From Trametes villosa (lineage: Eukaryota > Basidiomycota > Agaricomycetes > Polyporales > Polyporaceae), in NCBI GenBank assembly GCA_002964805.2, contig PUDQ02000001.1:6224001-6288000 (forward strand): DNA of 64,000 bases, written 5' to 3'. The notes below the pieces were generated by a model. The model was not told where the DNA came from. It worked only from the letters and a program-made list of their open reading frames with translations, and searched no databases. The translations under genes were made by a program, and so were the position numbers. This document shows, piece after piece, positions 10,463 through 21,412 of this stretch (its first letter is position 1; each line of letters starts with the position of its first letter).

Positions 10463-13400
10463 ATGGTGCCCCTTCTGACGGCGTTGAGGGTCGCCAAGAC
10501 CGTATCCGCCGAGATTCCCGTTCCCGGGTTGAGCACCGCGCTCGAGCTCGCTCTCAACATCGCTGAGAAGGTCAAGGTATGCTCATAGAGACTATACTCA
10601 CAGATATGCGGGCCTCATAACGTCTCGATCGTCAGGATATCAAAGACACTCAAGATGCCTGCCGGTCGCTCGCCGAACGAGCTGCCAGCTTTTCTCTTGG
10701 GATCTACGATCAACTGAAGGATTGCAACAGCGACGGCCGGTCAGTCGCGACGAGGGAGCGCGTTGAGCTACTGATTTTGTATGTATCCATTTTTCGTGCT
10801 CAACCGTGCTTGACGGCGACCTACTTCTACGGCCCGCAGGACACTCCGCGACATCGAGAATCTCATGAAACGTCGTGGCAAGATGCGACTCCGGAAAATT
10901 TTTGGGCGACGCGGAAAAATTGACGAGGAGGTTCGGAAACTCGACGTTAAGCTCGAAGATGCGATCAAACTGTTCGACGTAAATCCATCAGCCGTGTACG
11001 TGCCTCCGATCGGCTACTCACGCTGTTCTGCTCAGATACAGACGGGGATCAACATCGAGCAGACGGTTGTGAGCATGGACGTCCGCCTCATCAAGCATGT
11101 CGAAGATACTACGCATCTTGGGGAGACGCTCATCGGAGTGACCCGAGGGGTCGACATCCGGGTCCTGGACTTGGCGAGGCGCCTGGACAGCAGCGGCACA
11201 TACGACGGCGCTGTAAGTGGATATTTGGTGCATTGGATTGTCCGAAGCCTCTGACAAGATCGCCTTCAGCTCCGCCTGTTCGCGCATGAAGACCTCGATT
11301 TCGTAGAACCCATCTATGACGCGGAGATCCGAACGTCTCGAACCCCCACCAGTCGTGCAGCTGTGCGGCAGCAACCACGACCCGTTTCTCGTTGCCGTGC
11401 GGTCGTCACGAAAGCTGCTCGTGAGCTATCGGGCACGCCGGTCGTCGTGCACACGTACCCCCGCCAGGAAGATCCCGGGTTTACGGAGACCATCGAGGTC
11501 GCCCGGCAAGCCCAGTGAGCACAGATGTGATATTCGTTTGGGGGTGAATGTGAGCCTGAAGTTTGTAGTCACCCGTACCTTCTGAAGGTCTTGGGATACT
11601 CCCGTCTAGGGGGAGATCCAGATGCAGCCCCGTTCGTCGTCACCGAAGGTACGTCTGGAGGGCTCATGACAGGCCCGGGCCGTCGGTATCTCGTGTCCGC
11701 CCCTGAATCGCCTGACCACAGACTATACCCCTCTCGCGGACTACGTCAACTCATTGGACGCGCTCGGCAAGCTACGACTCGCGACGCAGGTGGTGCGTAT
11801 GTTGCATACGCATTCGACATAGGCTACACTACTGACTTGATAATCCAGATGGTGTACTTAAGCGTATGTTACCATACCTAGGACACGCCCCGCTCAATCG
11901 GGAAGATCCTCACGTTGAACTCGCTGTCAGGAAGCTATGGACCACCTGAATAGGCATGGCCTGAGCCGGCTTCTGTACACGAGTTCATGGTTATGGGGTG
12001 TAAGAATGCCGCCCCACCCTTGCGCAGACATGAATTCTTTATCGGTCACTGACTCTGTGTAAATAGAATCGTGGCAACCAATACATGATCAAACGGAGTG
12101 AACTCGTATGGGATCATCAACATGGCGGCCGTTTCAAGTGGGCTGGAGCCCCTGAGTCCCGCAACTCGGAGCGGGGTGACGATCAAGTGGGTCGTGCCTA
12201 CCCCCTCTGCATTCGCCGACTGAGCAACGCAAATGTGATTAGTTGACGATGTCAATTTCTGCCGACCAGGAGGGCAGAATCGCTCAACGCAGTACTGTGT
12301 TCCGCTCGTTATACCTAAGCACAGATACTGAGCTTACGCAGATCTCTATGCCCCCGATGCCAGTGCTAACATAGGCGTCCTGGCACGCAATTGGCTGCAT
12401 CAGGTCCTATCGCCGCTCGAGAGCGGACGGTACCTCCTTTCTAGTTACATCGGATGGAGTCTGTGGGGACTTGCCCTAAGTCGACCAGAGTACCCGCTTG
12501 GAACATGGGTCGCATGTGGTGCTGCCGATTCTTGGCCATGGCCCGCCTTGTCTGCGCCGGATGCCGGGCTACAGAAGACAGGGGTATTCAGCTCGCGTCC
12601 ATACGCTCTGCCGTGGCAAGGTAGCGGAAAGTCACATCCCTCCGTAGAGTCTGAGACCATGACAGAAGACGAAGGCGAGCACACCCTGAACAAGAAGATA
12701 GATGCGGGTTGGGAGTTGGATGTTCCCGCCTGTGACCTTTGCGAGATGTGCACCGACGTCACAGTGGGTGCGAGTCCGGGGACGAGGTGGAAGAGGTGAG
12801 GGCAATGTCTGTTCTGCTGGACGACTATTCGGTCAACCCTGAACTCAGCTCTCGCACAGGTATCAGGTATCTTGCGTTCCTATTGGCACAACACTTCTAT
12901 TTCGACATTTTCGAACATTGCGAGATACTTCCGACACTATCTCGAGGCTCGTCCATTCGGCGCCGGACCTATCTACAGCGTCTCCCGATGAGATTGGCCT
13001 CTGTACGCCTCTTTTGTCTGCCCGCATATCTTTCGCTCATCGTAAATGTCTAGCTACCCAGCTACGGTACTACACGGAGACCACCGCATACATTCAAGAC
13101 CCACACGCTGCGTGCAAGGTGCCGCCCCCGTTATGGTTTTTTCTCTACACCCAGGCCGACCGCGACGGCAACACTACCCATGACCCATCTATCCCGTTCG
13201 GCTTCTGGTCATTGGAGAAGATTCCCAGGTCCGTCCCAGAAGGCGTCGTCTTCGACCCGACACCGTGTTTTGAACACATCAAGAATGGCTGCAATGCTCC
13301 ACTATCGACGTGGACACAGACACTCGGAGATCTCACGTTCATCACCCAGACGAAGTACGCGCGGGTTTGGCTTTGACATCTTGCTTTGAGTATTGTACTG

Positions 13401-13723
13401 ACAACACGTGCTCGTGGTAGGATGTTCACTCGCGTCCAGCTCATGAACGACGAAGATCTGCTGGCTCTGAAGATACTCCAGGAAGAGCACAGAGCAGCCT
13501 GCGACTGGTATGGAACGGTCACCTGCGAAGCTATGTGACATCTGATCCTGGCTGCAGCATTGACCGAGCACACTTTGGAGAGGAATCTAGTGACAACGGT
13601 TGTGCAGCCATCACCCCGTGGGCAGACGAAGAAGGCGAGGAGCAGTCAGACGAGGAGTACTACGATGCCGGCGAGTACGATAGCGAGCAAGAGGGCGACT
13701 CGGAGGATCGTCGGTCTGGTTGA
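10463..13723 (+). pseudogene. MLKL-like pseudokinase family, copy B (disrupted)
   Basis: Full-length copy. Exons read as 10463-10576, 10636-10778, 10840-10978, 11036-11212, 11270-11514, 11569-11648, 11722-11789, 11849-11863 (15-nt microexon), 11931-11999 and 12067-12186, then exons matching copy A from about 12.3 kb on. The N-terminus has the MLKL-NTD-like signature PVPGLSTALELALNIAEK followed by DIKDTQDACRSLAERAASF. The kinase-like segment contains HPYLLKVLGYSR. Two lesions are visible. A 1-nt deletion near 12,333 (GAGCTTACGCAG against GAGCTTTATGCAG in A) puts a stop or shift at the start of exon 11. A second 1-nt deletion near 13,512 gives TGA at 13,536-13,538 and cuts the acidic tail. It is probably a young pseudogene unless an unusual splice rescues it. 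Confidence 0.65.
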
Positions 13724-14059
13724 TGCGTTCGCGCCGTCACAGCACGATGGGAGTGAAGGTACGCCGTGTAAGCCACGGCACACGGGTCCGCGTTTCCCCC
13801 ACTCACACGCCTACTTCTAGCTGGAGGATACAGGTGATGTCATAGCTACAGCCACGCCCACTGGGCGCCATCCGGAGTCTGGGTGTTCGCTCCATTTCTG
13901 CCTACCGTATCTTGATGTACCTTTGCATTGCTTCGACTTCGAGCTTTCAAGTTCGACCGCCCGACCGTCCTTAATGGCGAGCTGGCCCGGTCTCCTCTCG
14001 TGTCGTGCCAGCTAAGCGTACGCGAGCGCGAGCGCATCGTGGTGCGTTGTCCGAGACCA

Positions 14060-15930
14060 GACTGAGCGCGATGCGTAGGAGAGTGCATTCGTACTCGGGG
14101 GTCGCTCAACACTTGCGCCCGAGAGCAGCAGTCTCACGGGCGAGCCAGTCCCAGCGGGGCGTGGACGCTCCGCAGTCATAGGTACGACAGACATACATAT
14201 AATGCAACAGTAACGTACATGCGCTCTCGGGGAGAACACCGAATGTCCATTCCTGCGACTGTACTAGCACGCGTCGCCCGACCTCTGACCTTGCCTGCGA
14301 TGCCCATTCGGACGGCTCGCGATTTCCCGTCGTCGCGGCGGCCTGGCCATGTGCGCCGTGGACGTGTGGGCAGCTAAGCATGGCGGCAGCGCCGAACACC
14401 GTCCGGGGGCTGTGTCGTAGTAGTACCAAGTCGTCCTACAGGAAGTCCGTCGTGCACCCCGGGAGGGCGTTGTGCGTGCGCAAGTGTCTCGCCCGACATA
14501 CGACGTCGCCTACATACCACATAATCGTGCACGAAGCACTCGCTGAATGCGTAGGGCCACTCACCGATGTGTAGTCTGCTCGCAAAGTGCGCGGGCACCT
14601 GCACGATACAGGGGCATGCCGGAAGTGTCGGCCACGTTTGTTTCGACCCCCGCGTGACGAAGCGCTCTATCTCCACCCCGTATACCGATCTGTAGAGAGG
14701 GAGGTGAGTAGCGACCCTTCTGCTACAGCTCTTCCCTCCTGACCTTGTATCCTCCGCCGCGTCCGCGTCGGTCGTCGTCCCCAATCTGGCTGACGAGACT
14801 CCAGCTCCCTCGAACCACCTGCCTGACAGTCGTCCGCTCACTCGCTTGCCCGTCCTCTCACCAGCCCGGGTCCCGCCCGCGTTGCGCGGACACCTTCGCC
14901 GGTCGGGTGGGCGACGCGCTCGGTGCCCTCCGTCACATACAACGCACGCCCTCCGACCTCTCTCATCTCGTCAGCGCAGCCACGCAGCCCGCCGCACTCG
15001 TTCGCTGTGCCTGCCGCCCGACAGCCGAGTGCGCACGCGCACCGTCTTACTACGGATTCGGTTAGCCGCCACGCCCCGGTACGTCCATTTCGCTCCTCGC
15101 GAGTCCCGCACCCGTTGCACTTGCCTCGTCGTTCTGCCTGACAGGCTGATCCAGCCTGGTAGTCTTGACAGGCGCTGCCACCGACGCACTCCGCCCTGTC
15201 GCGTAGTACATGCCGCAGCAAGACGCCGCCCAGTAAGGGCGACGCCGGGCCGTGCCCGTGAGCGCGCTGAGCCTTTCCTGAGACAGGGCGCCGTGCATGT
15301 GAGAGTCGACGAGGGGGAGACCGGGACCGACCTCTGCGCCCTGCGCGCGGACGCTCGGGAGAGGAGCACGCAGTGCCGGCGACGCGGGCGCGCCCGCCCT
15401 GTGCGCTGCATCCGCTCCTGCGGTGTGGACGTCCCCAGTGGGCATTTGATCTCGGGTAGGTGGCGTTTTACGCCGGGGTGCGATGATGCGAGGCAGCCGG
15501 GGCGGCATGAAGAGGGGCGGGCACGATCTTGCAGCGGCGGGCTTACGGCGTGCGGAGGAGCCCGCGTTCGCAGTACGGGCAACTGCGGGCCCAGAGCGAG
15601 GGCGCGCGAGGTGTTGAATGGATTGTTGGGGTGTGCGCCGAGCGAGTCAGAGAACAGCTGCGTCGGGCCGGCGCACCAAGGCTCGTCGAGCGTCCAACAC
15701 CCGGTGCGCGTTGCGTCGTTGTCACACTCCGGCGGGACTGGAGGATAGTCGTCCGTATGAACCTGCCTGCCACATCAAACCGCGTTCGCGACCCCAAGAC
15801 AAACGAGGTCACCCGGGCCAGGGACGCACATCGCCGGCTGCGGCAGCCGCCAGGAGCTGGACGTTTCGGCTCGAGCAGCGAAGCCTGGGCAACGCGTGAG
15901 TCATCCGCGAAACGGCGGGCGTGCGCACCG
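14060..15930 (+). repeat. Left arm of long imperfect palindrome, spacer 2
   Basis: The reverse complement matches 17,880-19,830. For example, the reverse complement of 14,100-14,290 aligns with 19,650-19,830 at the anchors CGCAGGAATGG, GTACCTA-GACTAC/GACTGC, CTCGGGCGCAAGT/CTCCGGCGCGAGT and TTGAGC. The reverse complement of 14,304-14,400 aligns with 19,510-19,605. The outer end lies only about 0.3 kb past the tail of copy B. Confidence 0.7.
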
Positions 15931-16450
15931 TATCTGTTTCCCTGCTCGCCCGAGCATGTGGCGTACGCGCATCACGATTGCGCGCAGCTGCCCGCCAGAG
16001 TCCCAGCACTCGGACGTCGGAAATGCGATATTGTCGGCCTCGGAGGCGCGCGGCGGACGCCCTTCGCGGGAGTTCCTGCATAGGTCGTGCAAGAAGCGGC
16101 TATGTAGTAACGGCAAGCAACGTAGTGAGACGCGTCGTCGTCGCTGGCGCCGTCGTCTGAGGCCTCTGAGGAGTAGCTGATGTGGAACGAGCAGTTAGCA
16201 TAGCACGACAGAAATCGACCTCCCGGAGCCAACATGCGACGTACCGAGTATCGCGTGTGTCGAATCAAAAAGACCAGTCGTGCAAATTGGGGGTGTATGG
16301 AGAGGCGAGCGGGCAGACGGCGTCGAGGGTGGGCATGGCCCGGTGTCAACAGTACTTACGGCCCCGCGACTCGAGAGAGCGGTGGTGAGCGACAAACGTC
16401 GGGAGGTGGCAGTGTTACTACCGAGACCTGCGATTGGCCAGGGCGGGCGT
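14985..16450 (+). repeat. Dispersed repeat R3
   Basis: Direct repeat of 2740-4140. It shares GCGAAACGGCGGGCGTGCGCAC (15,909-15,930) and the terminal GAGACCTGCGATTGGCCA (about 16,424). In this copy the - strand intron donor seen in other copies (GTAAGCGG) reads GGAAAC, so that splice site is lost here. Confidence 0.65.
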
Positions 16451-17879
16451 CTGGCCGATGACGTAGGCTCCCCGACCCGTTCTCTGGCGCTAGCTGCTCT
16501 CTGGCTCGGCTCTTCCACGTTCCACGGCCGCGCGGAGGTCGCCTGCTCGCTCATGGCAGCGCACTCGACGTCCGGCCCATCGACGTCGACCTCGCCCCCT
16601 CTCCCACGCCCAGCCGCGCTGTCTCCTGTCTCCCTTCACGTTCGTCTGCCGTCCCGTGCCCGCGCTCGAGGTTATCTGGGTCGCCGCTTGCCTGTGCACA
16701 CTCTCCCTTGCTCGATTGCTTGCTCTCACTTCAACACGGCTTGCCTGCACATGGCAGTCCCCTACCAGTCCCCGCCATCGACGCTCTCGCTGCCGTCAGC
16801 CCTCCTCCCTGTGCTCCGCCCTGCTCGGCACGCCTTCGGACTGCATACACCCAGAGTCCGCTCGCCTGGTCATACTCGGTACGTCGCATATTTCGCCCCG
16901 GCAGGTCTATCTTGGTCGTTCTCTACTCACTGCTCACTTCACTATGTACAGGTCTTATCCACCCTCTGAAGAGCGACGCGGCTCACGCCTCGGGATGCAG
17001 CTTGCGTGTGCTAGGAGCCCCTCGCGCTACTGGACAGAGAACTCTAGCAAATAGTGTCCGCCCCGCCCGCCCGCCGTGCGTAAAGCACACCCTCACGACT
17101 CACAGAACCGCCTATCCCGCGTCGAAATTGTGCGCCCTTGTTGTACATCTGCATGCAGTTCCAACGAGCATAATCCCGCCGCCGTGCGCACACGTTCGCC
17201 GCGCGCTACGGGAGCACCTCGTAAAGCTCGCCACGCGCCCTGGCAGCTCTCTGCTCGTCGGGACACGCTCGCGCCGCGCCTATCTTGCCCCCCGCCTCAC
17301 CCGCTGCGATTCATATCTCACCGACACCCCATCGGACATCGCCAATACTTCGTCATCCCGCACCGCGATACGTCGGGCGCTGGCCCTGTGCTTCCGGACC
17401 CGCTGCGACGGCTTTTCGTCTCGCGTCGAAACCACGCATCCATGGGCATCTGGTAAGCGTCCATCCTGGTGCGCGGTTCGTGTCGCTTCGCAGATAGCTC
17501 ACGCTCCTGGCAGGTGCGGCTCTCCAAAACTCACATCCATACCCGCAGATCCACCCAAGCCGGCCGTGCATGTTCCAGCGCCGGGCGACGACATTCGTGT
17601 TCGGCTTCGCGTCTCGTCGGGCGGCCCAACGGACACGACCCTGGTTCGACCCGGTGTCCCGCACGTTGCCCCGACGACTTGTCATCACAGCCATACATGG
17701 GGAGCCCAAAATGGCCATCGACGGCGCCCCGCGCGCCGTGACAGGTGTGTTCTCGCGCCGTTTATCACGCGCCGTCGCAAAATCGGCGTCGGTACAGCGC
17801 GCATTTCACCCCCAAAGTCGTCCATGACGTGATGGGTGGCTTCCCGCACCGCGCCCATCCGGCTCTGCACACACCGACG

Positions 17880-19830
17880 TGTGGCGACAAAGCTCGTTCT
17901 CGCAACCGGAGTGCGAATACGGCCACTCGCGGGCGACGCTTTGTAGAACGACATACCGAGCTCCTGGAAGCCGCCCGGCGGCTTCTGGGCCCTGGGCGAC
18001 TACGTTCGTCCTCGGCTCGTGAACGAGGCGGGCAGGCAGACGTGAACGTCGCGCCGCGAGCCCCGAGGCACCCTGCGCAACAAAGAACCGGCGCGCACGC
18101 GCGAGCGAGGGAGCGTATTGGGCACCGGGCACCCGATGACGGACCTTTGCGCGCGGGCATGCGCGAGCTCGGCTCTGGCCCCGACCATTCCGTCGACATG
18201 TCGCGTGCTTCGCCCCGGGCTCCGCTGCATGCCTGCGTGAAGTCCCGACGGTTCCTTTCGCATGACACCGCATACGCCCTACGCGTCCCCCAGCCGCGAC
18301 ATCGGTGCCGCCGACGTTCCACGCTCCTCTGCGCGCGGACGCACGGCAGAGGAGCCCAGAGGTGCGGCCCCGACCGCCTCCTCTCTGCGCCCCGTGCCGC
18401 GTGCACGACCCATCCGCGAGGACGGAGGTCGCTCGTGGGCGAACAGGGCGTCGCCTCTACTCGGCGGCGTCCTGCTACTAACTACAAAACTAGATTAGGA
18501 CGAGTTACCCCAGTGCGCTCTCCGCCGCGCTGCGCCCAGGCGCCGGCACGATGTGTTGAGAACTTGAGACGTTTGGACGTCGGGGCGCAAGGTCTCAGCC
18601 GGAGGACCAGGTGAGTGCGATGGCCGCAGTGCGGCCCGAGAGGGAGCGAGAGGGACGTACCGGGCGCGGCAGCTAGCCGACGCTGGAGCAAGACGGCGCG
18701 CGAGGCGACTCGGCCGTCCGGCCCCAGGCGCAGCGGACGAGCACGGCGCGCTCCGCGGCAGCGCTGTCGAGTACAAGAGAGGTCAGTGGGTGTGCATGTT
18801 ATGTGACGGAGGGCGCAGAGCGCGGCGCCCACGCGACCGGCAGAAGTGTGCGCCCGATGCCGACGGGACACGGGCTGGCGGCAGGACGGGGGAGCGAACG
18901 GAAGGCGCGTCGAGGGAGGACGTATCGGGACGCCCGACTCTTACCGGGAAAGTGCGGGACGACAACTGACGCGACCGCGCGGGAGGTTGCAAGGTAGGGC
19001 GGGTAGGAAGGTAAGGGTGGGCATGTCACTTACGTCCTGCTTCGCAGGTCAGCCCTCAAGGCCATGCACAGACGCGTACGCATGCGCGCGGGCGACGATC
19101 GCGTCCGCGTTACGGGGTCTTGAAGCTCACTGGGCCAGTCGATCGCTTCCTGCGCCGCCGCATGCGCACGCCCTCTCCGTCGTCCCCGCTCCCCCGTGCG
19201 CTGCGCGAGCGCGAGCGTGCGCTCTTGCAGGGAAGACGTATTGGGGGTGGAGAGACGTCGTGCCGTCTCGCTCAGTCGAAGTACGCGTGCTCGACGCTCT
19301 CTGGCGTGCCCCCACTGGATTGTGCTCCAGTTTTCGAGCAGACTGTCTGCCAGTACATGGCCCTACATATTCAGGAGTAGCCGCGTGCGCCATCGCGCGA
19401 TGTGTAGATTAGTTTACAACCCGCAAAATATACCTGAGTATGTATCACGGCCTCTTGCAAGGTGTGCACGACGGACCATTAGTAGGGCGACTCAACTCAG
19501 CACGACCATAGCCCATGGACGGCGATTGGTGTGATTGCAGTGCTTCACGGCCCCCACGTCACGACGTGCGCGGCGAGGCTGCCGTGCTGAGGGGCGATAG
19601 CGAGCTATTCGAGTAGGCATTGTCGGCGAGGAGGGACTCCGGCGCGAGTGCGCATGAAGCGAACTACAGCCGCAGGAATGGGTGTTCGATACCCTCCCCG
19701 AACAGGTTATGCCTGTTGCTGCTGTAGAGATATATTTGTGTACCTACGACTACGGGCTGTCCGCACCACGCTGTAATTGACCGGTTCACGAGGCTGTCAT
19801 TCTCCGGCGCGAGTCTTGAGCAGCCCGCAT
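17880..19830 (-). repeat. Right arm of long imperfect palindrome, spacer 2
   Basis: Inverted partner of 14,060-15,930. The 14-kb arm therefore lies in opposite orientation within one intergenic region, with a loop of about 2 kb between the arms. Confidence 0.7.
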
Positions 19831-20404
19831 GGAGCACATCATACTGCAGGCCGCGCTGTTTCCACACACACTACGTACTGTGCCCAGGACCACACACCCA
19901 ACACGAGGCAGGTCCTGCATCGGATCGCTCTCTGGCACGCTCGCCACCGACGACGGTGGACGGACAGGAAGCGTCGAGGCCGCGCGATGCGACGACGCCT
20001 GGGTGGCGCAAAATCTGCGGTGGATGGCGGCGAAATCAGGCACCCCCGCAAAGTCTGAAGTTTGCGCTTCAGAGGTGTCAACTCGACCCTGGGGTGTGTG
20101 CATACCTACACGGATGCTTGTCGGCGGTGCGGGCAGTCTCCCGACACAACAGGCACGCTCACCGCGCCCGCAGGGAGTAGCAGCTTGTGGACGGGCGAGT
20201 TGTACAGACCAGGCTGTTGGGCGTCTGGACGCCCGCCGCCCGCTGGGTATGCGCTTCGCGGAGCGCACCTGAACCTACAACAGACAACGCCCGAATACAT
20301 ACGACGGCACGATAAGCAGCAATTCGGATCAACGAGGCGGGTACCTACATTCGCGGGTTCTCGTGTACGAAGCCGCCGTCGCCGTGACTTGCGGCGCGCC
20401 GCGG

Positions 20405-20945
20405 CTAGGTGCGCACAAAGATGCGGCGTTTGGGCTGGTCTATGGCGTAAATGGCCGGCGTCCCCGCTCGTAGCGTGTCGCGAACGTGTGCGCACGGCCG
20501 GTGGGGAATGCGCTTGTGGTTGCACGCAGATGCGCGGCCGAGGCCCAGCACTCGGGCGCGGGAAAGGCGTTGTTGTCGGCTGAGGCGCGCGACAGAGCCC
20601 ATCCGCGGGAGTTCCTACACAGGTCGCGCAAGAAGCTACTAGCAGCGCCGTTCTATGGGAAGTAGCTAAATATGCTTGCGCCCAGCACGACAAAAATCGA
20701 CCTCACGGAGCCAAACGTGGAACGTACCCAGCATCGCATGTGTCCGCTCAGACGAGCCAGCGCGCAAATTGGGAGTGCATAGACAGGCGAGCGAGCGGAC
20801 AAGGTTGAGGTTACTCGGAGTGCGGGCACTGCATGCCAGAAGGACTCTGAGTATGAGAGAGCGGTGGTGAGTGAGTGAGTGAGTGAGCGGACAGAGAGAG
20901 AGAGGGGGCAGTGTTGCGGAGACCTGCGATTGGCCACGACGGGCG
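20405..20945 (+). repeat. Dispersed repeat R4, upstream of copy C
   Basis: Truncated copy of the R repeat (corresponds to about 9380-9905). It ends with GAGACCTGCGATTGGCCA about 0.49 kb before the start of copy C. Confidence 0.6.
20867..20906. repeat. Microsatellite (GTGA)n then (AG)n
   Basis: About five GTGA units are followed by an AG run inside repeat R4. The other R copies lack it. Confidence 0.9.
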
Positions 20946-21216
20946 TCTGCTCTCGCCCTGCACCGCCGTCCGATCGTCGAACGTTCAGTCTGGGACCTCC
21001 ATGTTCACAAATTCTGTGCACACTCTGTGTATCACTCTTGCACTCTCTGGTCTCCCTTTACTCAGGGCCTGTAGCGAAACCTGCCGGCAGGCGTTCCCCG
21101 GGAAGCCCGCGCCGCCGAGTCGCGCTATGGGCTGCCTAGCATTGGCTCAACAGGACGGACGGCCGCGCCTCGGGTCTTCTCGTCCACACATCCCTCTAAC
21201 AGTGATTGTGTCCTGG

Positions 21217-21412
21217 TGAAGCTTATATCACAGCCTTCGAACGCCCAGGCACACGTGCGTCTACCTGCGCATAATAATCACTGCGGCGGCCTGTTCTACG
21301 CCCCACATAGTCTATTGCGTTCCCTCTCGACCCCCGCCCCTCCGGAACACTCCGAGTCGTATTTCTACTAGGCTCGGTATATAACAAGACCTCAACCTCC
21401 TTGTTCCCACCT
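21217..21412 (+). promoter_or_regulatory. Conserved proximal promoter of copy C
   Basis: GAAGCTTATATCACAGCC lies at about 192 bp from the ATG at 21413, matching the promoters of B and D. Confidence 0.55.

Larger units (their letters stand above)
13724..21412. other. Repeat-mosaic spacer between copies B and C
   Basis: This 7.7-kb spacer is homologous over most of its length to 1587-7800 of spacer 1 and again palindromic (arms about 14,060-15,930 and 17,880-19,830). The stretch 19,830-20,400 matches nothing else I can see in the window and contains no recognisable gene. The 374-codon open frame at 16,708-17,832 is not supported by its counterpart in spacer 1, where indels break it. Confidence 0.65.

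Noticed and set aside
11863..11931. In-frame TAG stops after the microexon in copies B and D, at first read as inactivating
   Set aside because: They lie inside a GT-AG intron. In copy E and copy C the downstream exon (VDHL...GL) confirms the splice.
16708..17832. 374-codon open frame in spacer 2
   Set aside because: Composition is GC-rich low-information Arg/Pro/Ser. The paralogous stretch at 4400-5900 is broken by indels and the MITE, and the frame runs through what look like intron signals. I keep only the short PGD-motif block as exon-like.
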